Positions 56,110-64,000 of a stretch of DNA of 64,000 nucleotides are shown here, in pieces. The DNA is taken from assembly GCA_037200685.1 (NCBI GenBank), contig JBBCIG010000006.1, forward strand, positions 21,483-85,482. The letters are read 5' to 3'. Within the stretch, counting starts at the first letter, position 1; each line of letters begins with the position of its first letter. The DNA comes from JAJKIP01 sp037200685 (lineage in GTDB: Bacteria > Bacteroidota > Bacteroidia > Chitinophagales > Chitinophagaceae). A model generated the notes under the pieces. That model did no database searches. It worked only from the letters and a program-made list of their open reading frames with translations, and was not told the origin of the DNA. A program made the translations under genes and the position numbers.

Positions 56110-58470
56110 ATGAGAAAGGCATCCTGCTTTATTTCATTGCTATTTCTTTTCGCCTCATTGTATTCCCAGGAAAAACTGACCGTAGAAAAAATAATGCGAG
56201 ACCCGAAGTGGATCGGCACTTCACCTTCGGGCATCCAATGGAGCACCGACAGCAAAACAATTTATTTTAACTGGAACCCGGACAAGAATGTATCCGACTC
56301 ATTATATTATATAACCCTCGCTAATAAAACACCGGCAAAAGCAACTGTCGCTGAAAAACAAAACCGTATTTCTGCTAATGCTATTGTTTATAATTTGGAA
56401 AGAACTGCTTACACCTATGACAAAGACGGCGATATTTTTTATACGGAAATAAAAACCGGTAAAACAAAACGCATTACACAAACAACGGATAGGGAAGACG
56501 GCGCCGCGTTTTCTTTTAACGAAACTAAAATTATTTATAGTCGCAACCAGAATTTATATGCATGGGATATCGCCACCGGCGAAACGATACAGTTGACAAA
56601 CATAAGAACAGGCAACGCTTCTGCACGAAAAGAAAATTCCACGCAACAGGAAGACTGGTTAAAGAATGATCAATTGCAATACTTCGAAGTGCTTCGTTCA
56701 CGAAAAGAAAAAAGAGAAGCTTCGGATGCCTATACAAAAAATACAAACCCGAAAGAGTTACGTGCCATCAGCCTTGATGATAAAAGAATGCAGGGTCTTA
56801 GCATCAGTCCCGACGGACGTTTTGTTTATTATAGTTTATTCAAAGCGGCTACCAATGCAAAGAATACGATCATCCCGAGCTATGTTACAGAAACTGGTTT
56901 TACGACAGACATTCCCGGCAGAACAAAAGTAGGTGCGCCACAGGGAACAAGCGAAGCGTTTATATACGACAGGGACAGGGATACAGTGTATGCGATAAAA
57001 ACAGATGCCATTCCCGGCATTAAAGATTTACCCGATTATGTAAAAGATTATCCAAAGCAACTCGAAGAACGTAAAAAGAAAAATGCTGACCGTGCTGTAT
57101 CCTTTAGTTCTCCCCAATGGTCGCCCAAAGGAACTTATGCCCTCATCGACATTCGCTCCGATGATAATAAAGACCGCTGGCTGATGCTATGGGATACGGC
57201 CACGCACCAATTAAAATTATCAGACCGCCAGCGTGACGAAGCCTGGATCGGCGGCCCCGGCACTTTCGGTGTGGAATGGATCAATGAAACCACCTATTGG
57301 TTTCAATCGGAAGCAACGGGTTATTCTCATTTATATACCATGAATGTTGTTACGTCCGAAAAGAAAGCGCTGACCTCCGGCAACTACGAAGTAAAAAAAA
57401 CACAACTGTCAAAGGATAAAAAATATTTTTATATCACCAGCAGCGAAGTGAATCCCGGTGAGCAACATTTGTATCGCCTGCCGGTGACAGGAGGAAAAAC
57501 GGAACAACTCACTGCGATGACAGGCGCCGATTCAGTTGCTATTTCGCCGGACGAAAAGTATATCGCTTATATCCATTCTTATTCCAACAAACCTTGGGAA
57601 CTCTATTTGCAGGAAAACTTGCCTGTCGGCAGGCAGGTAAGCCCAGTTCAGGTTACCAATAAAGCCATAAGCGATGAATTTAAATCATACGCATGGCGTG
57701 ATCCTGAATTGGTCACTTTCACCGCCAGCGATGGCGCCACGGTGTATGCAAGATTATATAAACCCGCTAACCCGCATCCTAATAAACCCGCGGTGTTATT
57801 TGTACACGGCGCCGGTTATTTGCAGAATGCGCATAAATGGTGGAGCAGTTATTTCCGTGAATACATGTTCAACAATTTACTCGCCGACAATGGTTATTAT
57901 GTAATGGATATTGATTACCGCGGCAGCGCCGGTTATGGCCGTGACTGGCGCACGGGCATCTATCGCTACATGGGTGGCAAAGATCTCAGTGATCATACGG
58001 ATGCGGTCAGCTATCTCGTAAAAAATTATGGTGTCAACCCGCAACATGTAGGTTTGTACGGTGGTTCCTATGGCGGTTTCATTACACTGATGGCATTGTT
58101 CACGCAGCCGGATGTATTCGCAGCCGGCGCCGGTTTGCGTTGTGTCACAGACTGGGCCAATTACAATCATGGTTACACTTCCAATATATTAAATGAACCC
58201 TTCACCGACAGTATCGCTTACCGCCGCAGCTCACCCTTTTATTTCGCCGAAGGATTAAAAGGCCACCTGCTCATGTGCCACGGCATGATCGACGTGAACG
58301 TACACTTCCAGGATATCGTCAAACTATCGCAGCGCCTTATCGAATTAAAAAAAGATAATTGGGAACTGGCCGTGTACCCGATGGAAGACCACGGCTTCGT
58401 AGAACCCAGCAGTTGGACGGATGAATATAAACGTGTCTTTAAATTGTTTGAAGAGGTGTTGAAGAAGTAG
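56110..58470 (+). CDS. S9 family prolyl oligopeptidase / dipeptidyl peptidase IV-like protein
   Basis: 786 residues with a signal peptide (ISLLFLFASLYSQ). The DPP IV N-terminal propeller runs to about residue 500 (ISPDGRFVYYSLFK, WSPKGTYALIDIRSDDNKDR). The alpha/beta hydrolase domain has DYRGSAGYGRDWRTGIYRYM, the Ser in GLYGGSYGGFITLM, Asp in GMIDVNVHFQD and His in MEDHGFVEP. It cleaves dipeptides or short peptides in the periplasm. At residues 506-512 the sequence LPVGRQV comes from an inserted 22-bp palindrome, in frame. Otherwise a normal member. Confidence 0.92.
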   Translation: MRKASCFISLLFLFASLYSQEKLTVEKIMRDPKWIGTSPSGIQWSTDSKTIYFNWNPDKNVSDSLYYITLANKTPAKATVAEKQNRISANAIVYNLERTAYTYDKDGDIFYTEIKTGKTKRITQTTDREDGAAFSFNETKIIYSRNQNLYAWDIATGETIQLTNIRTGNASARKENSTQQEDWLKNDQLQYFEVLRSRKEKREASDAYTKNTNPKELRAISLDDKRMQGLSISPDGRFVYYSLFKAATNAKNTIIPSYVTETGFTTDIPGRTKVGAPQGTSEAFIYDRDRDTVYAIKTDAIPGIKDLPDYVKDYPKQLEERKKKNADRAVSFSSPQWSPKGTYALIDIRSDDNKDRWLMLWDTATHQLKLSDRQRDEAWIGGPGTFGVEWINETTYWFQSEATGYSHLYTMNVVTSEKKALTSGNYEVKKTQLSKDKKYFYITSSEVNPGEQHLYRLPVTGGKTEQLTAMTGADSVAISPDEKYIAYIHSYSNKPWELYLQENLPVGRQVSPVQVTNKAISDEFKSYAWRDPELVTFTASDGATVYARLYKPANPHPNKPAVLFVHGAGYLQNAHKWWSSYFREYMFNNLLADNGYYVMDIDYRGSAGYGRDWRTGIYRYMGGKDLSDHTDAVSYLVKNYGVNPQHVGLYGGSYGGFITLMALFTQPDVFAAGAGLRCVTDWANYNHGYTSNILNEPFTDSIAYRRSSPFYFAEGLKGHLLMCHGMIDVNVHFQDIVKLSQRLIELKKDNWELAVYPMEDHGFVEPSSWTDEYKRVFKLFEEVLKK
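57617..57638. repeat. 22-bp palindromic insertion within the S9 peptidase coding sequence
   Basis: ACTTGCCTG-TCGG-CAGGCAGGT: 9-bp arms with one wobble mismatch. It is translated as LPVGRQV. CCTGCCTG/CAGGCAGG palindromes with this wording recur in Bacteroidota genes and spacers. Confidence 0.55.
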
Positions 58471-58482
58471 GAATAATTATTT

Positions 58483-58566
58483 GCCCGGCTGTAATTTTTC
58501 ATGGCATCGCCTGTTGCGTCGCACTCTTCAACGTTCGGTAATTCTATTGAGCATTTTTGAAAACAC
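58483..58566 (+). repeat. Copy of the ~80-bp interspersed repeat
   Basis: TTGCCCGGCTGTAATTTTTC, the core TGTTGCGTCGCACTCTTCAA and ATTCTATTGAGCATTTTTGA. It begins 13 bp after the peptidase stop, and the rest of the gap to 58641 shows nothing else. Confidence 0.65.
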
Positions 58567-58640
58567 TTTGTATTTTAGAAACAGGAAAATGAAGTTTCGT
58601 AAATTCGATTATATATGAGTTGCGTACAATTTAACAGCCC

Positions 58641-59210
58641 ATGACATCACTTATTTCCAACCTGACCATTGTTGCTCTTTTTATGTTTATTGACCATTCT
58701 TATTTATTAGGTCAATCAAACAAAAAAGTATCCAATAAAAACTACTATGAATTTATAAACGAAATTGTTGTCTCAGATTCAGTAATGCAATTTAATCTTG
58801 CTAGTGAACCTGATTTTAAACATATCCTTGACGACACGTCATTTATTTTTCGTGATACGACATTCTTTTCATCTGGGGATGCTCAGTTTATGAGGCAACA
58901 GCTTACTCAAGGAAAGCATTTCAAATGGAAGTCAAATCGAATTACGGGTGCACACGTCATTAGTAGTAAAAAAATAAGAAAATATTTTAAAAATGACATT
59001 TGGGATGGCTGGAAAATTTTCAATAAGAAACATAGGAGAGGGTTTACTAAGTTTTCTATACCGCTATTCACTTTGGACAGGGAAACGTGTATCATTTACA
59101 AGGGTAGGCATTGCGGTTCTTTATGTGGTGGAGGGGGCATTTATCTATATAAAAAAGTTGAAGGTAAATGGGAATACGTAACAACAATAGGGACAATCTG
59201 GATGAGCTAA
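58641..59210 (+). CDS. Exported hypothetical protein with C-terminal Cys-Gly cluster
   Basis: 189 residues. A hydrophobic N-terminus (LISNLTIVALFMFIDHSYLL) acts as signal peptide. The mature part is charged, with FLYRYS-free alpha/beta character: FKHILDDTSFIFRDTTFFSS, RKYFKNDIWDGWKIFNKKHR and KFSIPLFTLDRETCIIY. Near the end lies GRHCGSLCGGGGIYLYKKV, where two cysteines sit in a Gly-rich turn. I know related hypothetical proteins in Bacteroidota but no function. It lies between the peptidase and a propeller-protein gene. Confidence 0.6.
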   Translation: MTSLISNLTIVALFMFIDHSYLLGQSNKKVSNKNYYEFINEIVVSDSVMQFNLASEPDFKHILDDTSFIFRDTTFFSSGDAQFMRQQLTQGKHFKWKSNRITGAHVISSKKIRKYFKNDIWDGWKIFNKKHRRGFTKFSIPLFTLDRETCIIYKGRHCGSLCGGGGIYLYKKVEGKWEYVTTIGTIWMS

Positions 59211-59268
59211 ACTGCAGTCAACATTCGTTTTGGCTATATAGCAGGAAGTATCACGCAAAAAGCCACAT

Positions 59269-60222
59269 ATGAAATACTTTTTTCTCTTAGCCACTATACT
59301 TTTTTATAAATCTCATTATTCACAACAAGTTCTTGTGTTTGAAAACCAGGTAAACCTGGTTCCGGAGGGGATTGCCATCCATCCTGGTAATGGCACCATC
59401 TATGTCAGCAGTATTGCACAAAAAAAGATTATTAAAATCATGCCCGATGGTTCATCGGCGGATTTAATTACAGAAGGCCAGGATAATTTTTTGGAAGGGC
59501 TTGGAATGAAAGTGGATAGTAAAAGAAGTTTTCTTTGGGCACTATCAAACAGCAGAAAAGGAAATGAATTCACCTCCCAGATACATGCATTTGACCTTGT
59601 ATCCGGAAAGATGATGCATCAATTTAAAATAACAGATACGATACCCCGGCTGTTTAATGACCTCGTGATTGATAAATCCGGAAAACTCCTGGTTACTGAT
59701 ACATATCACAGTTCAGTCTATAAATATGATCCCGCTTTTAAAAAGCTGGAATTGTTTTTATATGATACTTCAAAATTTCAATGGCCGAATGGGATTGAGT
59801 TTCTTGATGAACAAAACTTAGTATTGGCTACTTACGCAAAAGGATTAGTGAGGGTAAATATTGAGTCAAAAGAAATACACTCCTTATCCGGATACCGGGA
59901 CAGTACACATGCATTCGGTCTTGATGGCCTTGTTGTGAATGGAAATAGTCTTTATGGAGTTTACAACGCTGGAAAAGAAGGATACTCCTCCAATGGGGTT
60001 ATAAAATATACGTTAGATAAGAAGAGAAAGCGGGTCATATCGGAAAAGGTTTTAGATAGGGGAAACCCTGCTTTTGCGGACCCAACCACTGCGGCCAGGT
60101 TCAGGAATAAATTGTATGTGATCGCAAACAGTCATCTAAGCCAGTACAATGCAAATAAAGAAACCGTTAAAGGAATAGAAAATGTATTGACTCCTTTGAA
60201 GTTAGTTTTGTATAAGTTGTAA
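59269..60222 (+). CDS. Secreted SMP-30/gluconolactonase-like beta-propeller protein
   Basis: 317 residues with a signal peptide (FFLLATILFYKSHYSQQ). Propeller blades of the SMP-30/NHL type are evident: VPEGIAIHPGNGTIYVSSIA, IKIMPDGSSADLITEGQDN, NDLVIDKSGKLLVTDTYHSS, FQWPNGIEFLDEQNLVLATY and FGLDGLVVNGNSLYGVYN. Glu in PEGIA, Asn in PNGIE and Asp in GLDGL fit the metal site of the family. It could be a lactonase or a binding protein. A 58-bp gap separates it from the preceding hypothetical gene on the same strand. Confidence 0.7.
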   Translation: MKYFFLLATILFYKSHYSQQVLVFENQVNLVPEGIAIHPGNGTIYVSSIAQKKIIKIMPDGSSADLITEGQDNFLEGLGMKVDSKRSFLWALSNSRKGNEFTSQIHAFDLVSGKMMHQFKITDTIPRLFNDLVIDKSGKLLVTDTYHSSVYKYDPAFKKLELFLYDTSKFQWPNGIEFLDEQNLVLATYAKGLVRVNIESKEIHSLSGYRDSTHAFGLDGLVVNGNSLYGVYNAGKEGYSSNGVIKYTLDKKRKRVISEKVLDRGNPAFADPTTAARFRNKLYVIANSHLSQYNANKETVKGIENVLTPLKLVLYKL

Positions 60223-60482
60223 GATCACATGATTGAAAAACGTTCGCTAACAAACGAAATGCCGGCAAGCAATACTTTTTCTTTTATATTTAGTCCTGTT
60301 AACTCTGCTATCATACTGCAAAACTTTGATACTTTATGAAAAGACAAATTTCCATAAGCCTGTTTCTTTTACTTTTTTCATTGGCAAACAAAACTGGCCT
60401 TTTAAACAAAGCAAATTCGGACGTTTAAACAAAGTCACGGGGAAGCATCCTGTCTACTTTTGTCTCAACAAAAATTATAACA

Positions 60483-61502
60483 ATGAGACAAAACAATTAC
60501 CAGGGAGCGTTACAGAAACCGATAGGTTCCGGGTTTAACGCAACATCAACAGCAAGTGAAGTAATCAAAGGCATTAATCTTACAGGAAAAATTGCTATTG
60601 TAACAGGTGGTAATACCGGCATCGGCCTGGAAACGACCAAAATACTTGCGGCTGCGGGAGCAACAGTAATTGTTCCGGCAAGAGACATCGAAAAAGCGAA
60701 GAGAAACCTGCAAGGAATCGCCAATGTAGAATTAGCATCAATGGATTTGATAAATCCGGGTTCTATTGATGAGTTTGCTTCTACATTCCTGGCATCCGGC
60801 AGGCCACTTCATTTACTTATCAATAATGCAGGCATCATGTGGGTACCACTGCGCAGGGACAACCGTGGTATTGAATCACAACTCGCCACTAATTATTTAG
60901 CGCAGTTTCAGCTTACGGCAAAATTGTGGACCGCACTCAAAAAGGCTGATGGTGCAAGAGTGATAAATGTGTCTTCTTTCGGTCACCAGATGTCGCCGTT
61001 CAACTTCGATGATCCAAACTTTTTGCAAAGGGAGTATCATACACTGCAAGGTTATGGCCAATCAAAAACAGCCTGCAATTTATTTGCTGTTGAACTAGAC
61101 AATCGTGGTAAAACATTCAACATAAGGGCTTTTTCGGTACACCCCGGTAGTGTCAACGGTACTGATCTTGCAAGAGAAGAACCAATAGAATTATTTAAGC
61201 AAATGGGCACTCACGATGCTGACGGTAACCTTAAGCCTGAAATAGCGGCCCAGCTAAAAACCATTCCGCAAGGCGCTGCTACTACCGTTTGGTGTGCTAC
61301 CAGTCCTTTGTTAAATAACATAGGAGGAGTGTATTGCGAAAATGGAGACGTAGCGGAATTGGATTTGGGAAACATAGAACATAAGTATGATGATCCTTCA
61401 TCAATACGTGGTGTGCAACCTTATTCGCTTGACGAAAACAATGCAAAGCGGTTGTGGAACTTAAGCGAGGAAATGACAGGTATAAAATTCAATGTTAATT
61501 AG
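60483..61502 (+). CDS. Short-chain dehydrogenase/reductase
   Basis: 339 residues. The cofactor loop is IAIVTGGNTGIGLE (TGxxxGxG), then VPARD (suggesting NADP preference), NNAGIM, VINVSSFGHQ (catalytic Ser) and GYGQSKTACNLFAVEL (Tyr-x3-Lys). The C-terminal part (GVQPYSLDENNAKRLWNLSE) resembles retinol-dehydrogenase-like bacterial SDRs. Substrate unknown. It precedes the AraC-type regulator by about 130 bp and may be its target. Confidence 0.85.
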   Translation: MRQNNYQGALQKPIGSGFNATSTASEVIKGINLTGKIAIVTGGNTGIGLETTKILAAAGATVIVPARDIEKAKRNLQGIANVELASMDLINPGSIDEFASTFLASGRPLHLLINNAGIMWVPLRRDNRGIESQLATNYLAQFQLTAKLWTALKKADGARVINVSSFGHQMSPFNFDDPNFLQREYHTLQGYGQSKTACNLFAVELDNRGKTFNIRAFSVHPGSVNGTDLAREEPIELFKQMGTHDADGNLKPEIAAQLKTIPQGAATTVWCATSPLLNNIGGVYCENGDVAELDLGNIEHKYDDPSSIRGVQPYSLDENNAKRLWNLSEEMTGIKFNVN

Positions 61503-61630
61503 CACTTCAATGGTATAAATTATAATTAGAGGCGCTGATTTTTAATGGAGGGGAACAATCCATATAAAATGTATGATACTTTCTATTTTTGCACTGATTT
61601 CTTTTATGGAGGAAATTAAAAAACCAGGCA

Positions 61631-62452
61631 ATGGAGTATAAAGCGAAATATATAACAGGCGATATAAAACTTTCCTGTTATGACGATAAGTTTTTTAAAT
61701 CGGATATAATGTTCGATCATCACATGCTGATTTGGTTCATTTCAGGAGAAACAAAAATTGTGCAAGCGGATGCTACTTACTTTTTTAAGAAAGGCGATAT
61801 TTTTTTAATCCCAAGAAATCAATTAGCGACGATTATTAATTACCCCAAAGATGGCCAACCGCATAAAACGGTAGTTATGCATCTTTCCGCGACGAGGCTT
61901 AGAAATTATTATGAAAGGCTGAATGTAAAGCCAAAGGCTTCGGTATCGCGAAAAATTCTTTGTTACAACAATCATCCTTTATTAGAAAGTTGTCTTTCTT
62001 CACTGGTCCCTTATTTTGAAATGAAAGAGCTTCCGGAAGATATAGCGTCGCTGAAAATAACCGAGGCGATCAGTATTCTCAGAACGATCGATAAAGAAAT
62101 AGATAGTGTATTGGCGAATTTTGATGAACCCGGCAAAATTGATTTGGTTACTTATATGGAAAAGAACTTTATGTTCAATTTACCTTTGGAAAAATTTGGG
62201 TACCTGACCGGGCGAAGCCTGACTACCTTTAAGCGGGATTTTAGTTAAACATTCAATACAACTCCCCAAAGATGGATTACACAAAAGCGGCTTGAGTTAG
62301 CGCATTACCAATTTGTTGAAAAGAAAAAGAAACCGGTTGACGTTTGCTACGAAGTCGGATTTGAGAATTTATCACATTTTTCCTTTGCTTTTAAAAAGCA
62401 ATATGGTTATTCACCGACAGAATTAGTGGAGCGGCAGGATAACAGTCGGTAA
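61631..62452 (+). CDS. AraC-family regulator with an in-frame stop inside the DNA-binding domain
   Basis: The N-terminal cupin-like sensor spans residues 1-150 (HMLIWFISGETKIVQADATY, FKKGDIFLIPRNQL). The first helix-turn-helix ends EKFGYLTGRSLTTFKRDF. A TAA at 62246-62248 interrupts the protein at residue 206. The same frame then continues as TFNTTPQRWITQKRLELAHY and the second helix-turn-helix VCYEVGFENLSHFSFAFKKQ, ending at TAA 62450-62452. Joined, the protein has 273 residues, a normal length. A Lys codon (AAA or AAG) is expected at the stop. It is not a frameshift. Confidence 0.75.
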
Positions 62453-62518
62453 TTTTGTTTATCAAAATGCAGGTTCAATTTTTATGTAATTGTTTTCAAC
62501 ACTTAATATTTACAAATA

Positions 62519-62956
62519 GTGAATATAGAAATCGTCAATAAAAATTTGAATATTAATATTTACGGGTTTTCTGGTGTAGCATTGAATAAAGATTATGCAG
62601 GGACCGCTTTTCGCTTAATGGATAGAATGTGGAAGATCGTTAAGGAAGAAGGATTAAAAAATAAAGGAATTAATATTTGGGTTTATGAACCCAATGAGAA
62701 AGTATTTGCAGGTGTTGAGCTGGAAGATATTACTGCTCATGATACAAGGCTAGAACAAAAAAGCATTCACCTGGAAAAATATGCTTACTACAAACATATC
62801 GGCCCGTATAACCTGATAAAGCTAGCGGGACAGAATATGCAAGATGAATTAAAGAAGAACGGTTTCGAAATTGACCATCCATACATTGAGATATATGGAC
62901 ATTGGACAAATGATGAAACTAAACTGGAGACAGAACTGTTGATGGGCTTAAAGTAA
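62519..62956 (+). CDS. GyrI-like small-molecule-binding domain protein
   Basis: 145 residues from GTG 62519. The GyrI/SOUL-type fold is indicated by INIWVYEPNEKVFAGVELED, YAYYKHIGPYNLIKLAGQNM and YIEIYGHWTNDETKLETELL, where the conserved YxxxxHxGPY and the E-x-Y-G-x-W end are typical of the effector domain of AraC and MerR regulators. It has no DNA-binding part. It follows the AraC-type gene by 66 bp, so it may bind the same ligand or shield a target. Confidence 0.75.
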   Translation: MNIEIVNKNLNINIYGFSGVALNKDYAGTAFRLMDRMWKIVKEEGLKNKGINIWVYEPNEKVFAGVELEDITAHDTRLEQKSIHLEKYAYYKHIGPYNLIKLAGQNMQDELKKNGFEIDHPYIEIYGHWTNDETKLETELLMGLK

Positions 62957-62974
62957 TGTTGACATTTACTTGAT

Positions 62975-63823
62975 ATGATAAAAAAAATATTTCTTTATGG
63001 TGTTTTAATTATAAGCACCTGGCTTTTTTTGGCGAGGTGCGTTATTATGCGTAACCGGTGGAGTGATTCAAAGGCGTATAAAATTTTTTCATCAAAAAAC
63101 ATTTCTTTAAACATTTATGATACTATTATTGATGGACGGCACCTGCATTATGCAGTAAGTGGTTCCGCTGATTTGCCTACGCTGGTTTTTATTCATGGTA
63201 GCCCCGGCAGTTGGATGAACTACATGAAATTTATGTGGAATACGGCTATGCAAAAAAAATTCAGGATAGTGAGCATTGACAGGCCCGCCTTTGGGTATAG
63301 TGATTTTGGAAAGGCGCTTCACTTGCAGGAGCAATGCAAACTTATTCTTCCGGTGCTAAAATCACTGAAGACGGAACAGCCTATGTTTCTCTGCGGGCAT
63401 AGTCTTGGCGGGCCTGTTGTTGTACAGCTTGCTGCCAGTGATCCGGAGTTATTTAAGGAGATTATTATCGTTGCTGGTTCTATAGATGTAAACCAGGAGA
63501 AAACAGAAACATGGCGAAAGATTTCCGAGATAAAACCTTTGCATTGGTTCTTACCTGGAGCCTTTGCACCCAGCAATACGGAAATTTTATACCTCAAAAA
63601 AGACCTTATTCCCTTACAGCAGGAGTTTAAGAAAGTAACCTGTAAAGTCCATTTTATTCATGGAACAAAAGACACCTGGGTGCCGATTGAAAATATTTCC
63701 TATGGAACTAAAATGATGATCAATGCCAGTTCTATTACAGCCGATACTTTAGTTGGTGCAGATCACCAGGTTCCATGGAAAAATAGAAATGAGTTTAGAG
63801 ATATTCTGCTTAGGCTATATTAA
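62975..63823 (+). CDS. Membrane-anchored alpha/beta hydrolase
   Basis: 282 residues, 18 bp after the GyrI-like gene. One N-terminal hydrophobic segment ends LFLARC, a possible lipobox. The fold shows LVFIHGSPGSWMNYM (oxyanion), VSIDRPAFGYSDFGKALHLQ, FLCGHSLGGPVVVQLAA (Ser nucleophile), FIHGTKDTWVP (Asp) and ADHQVPWKNR (His). It is similar in plan to the two frameshifted hydrolases at 28-31 kb but not obviously their close copy. An esterase or epoxide-hydrolase-like role is possible. Confidence 0.75.
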   Translation: MIKKIFLYGVLIISTWLFLARCVIMRNRWSDSKAYKIFSSKNISLNIYDTIIDGRHLHYAVSGSADLPTLVFIHGSPGSWMNYMKFMWNTAMQKKFRIVSIDRPAFGYSDFGKALHLQEQCKLILPVLKSLKTEQPMFLCGHSLGGPVVVQLAASDPELFKEIIIVAGSIDVNQEKTETWRKISEIKPLHWFLPGAFAPSNTEILYLKKDLIPLQQEFKKVTCKVHFIHGTKDTWVPIENISYGTKMMINASSITADTLVGADHQVPWKNRNEFRDILLRLY

Positions 63824-63842
63824 TTAATGTTGGAATTTAAAT

Positions 63843-63922
63843 TTAGAACACAAAGGCAGAAAGTTGCACTAAGGTTCTATTCTTTGTGATCCATCGTGCC
63901 TTCGCGACTTCGTGGTTCAATA
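63843..63922. repeat. Second, diverged CACAAAG-type inverted repeat
   Basis: GAACACAAAGGCAGAAAG on the left is roughly complementary to the right part (CGTGCCTTCGCGACTTCGTG, then GTTC). It resembles the 97-bp element at 49745-49841. The remaining bases to the window end show no feature. Confidence 0.45.
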
Positions 63923-64000
63923 GAAAGTTTGTTTTAAATCATTCCACTACTTATAATTAATTATCGTAGAGTTTGTATATTTAGCTATACGCTCCATACA

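Noticed and set aside
1..64000. tRNA or rRNA genes
   Set aside because: I found no T-loop-like GTTCGAATCC pattern with a matching acceptor stem and no rRNA-like stretch.

Overview
The window looks like chromosome from a Bacteroidota bacterium, most likely a Chitinophagaceae-type soil or sediment organism. Grounds are gene content and style: a large outer-membrane beta-barrel protein with a carboxypeptidase-like domain, DUF4293, DUF6427, DUF1080 and DUF5703 proteins, GH43 with a CBM6-like tail, an S9 dipeptidyl peptidase, few Shine-Dalgarno sequences, occasional TAnnTTTG promoter elements, and many short palindromic intergenic repeats. I saw no tRNA, rRNA, CRISPR array, phage or plasmid backbone.

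Layout. 1-4.9 kb: C-terminus of a probable SPASM radical SAM protein, a broken lipoprotein, a B12-binding radical SAM enzyme coupled to a methyltransferase, a nucleotidyltransferase and a sugar-phosphate transferase (a glycan or small-molecule locus of unknown product). 4.9-9.1 kb: a four-gene minus-strand operon (SGNH esterase, enolase-family sugar-acid dehydratase, AraD1/GguC-type FAH protein, MFS transporter), probably for uptake and breakdown of an aldonate. 9.2-15.7 kb: endonuclease/phosphatase-fold protein, RDD protein, GH43, outer-membrane barrel, cupin. 15.7-24.1 kb: a sugar-oxidation block (DUF5703 protein, two DUF1080 proteins, PQQ sugar dehydrogenase with cytochrome c, isomerase fragment, TIGR01777 epimerase). 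24.1-28.4 kb: two tandem catalases and divergent OxyR, with an OxyR consensus half-site just before oxyR. 28.4-33.7 kb: two related alpha/beta hydrolases around a lipoprotein, then a Kup K+ transporter. 33.9-39.8 kb: hypothetical protein, DUF6427, PurQ, DsbD-type genes. 40.4-64 kb: ECF sigma factor, UvrA, a REP-associated transposase between two matched hairpins, GlyA, sugar nucleotidyltransferase, flavin oxidoreductase, a 16/32-residue repeat protein, an ABC exporter, BtuF-like protein, aldolase, S9 peptidase, SDR, AraC, GyrI-like protein and a hydrolase.

Two things stand out. First, reading frames are intact left of about 15.7 kb and right of about 40.4 kb, but almost every gene between is broken by several small indels, including housekeeping genes. 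This is best explained by unpolished or low-coverage sequence, so genes there are annotated as real with approximate frames. Second, the window is crowded with short repeat families: an ~80-bp family in eight places, a REP-transposase pair of hairpins, MITE-like inverted repeats, one repeat that supplies the N-terminus of a flavin oxidoreductase, and one palindrome inserted in frame in a peptidase. The repeat and transposase layer is the best candidate for something under-described here.
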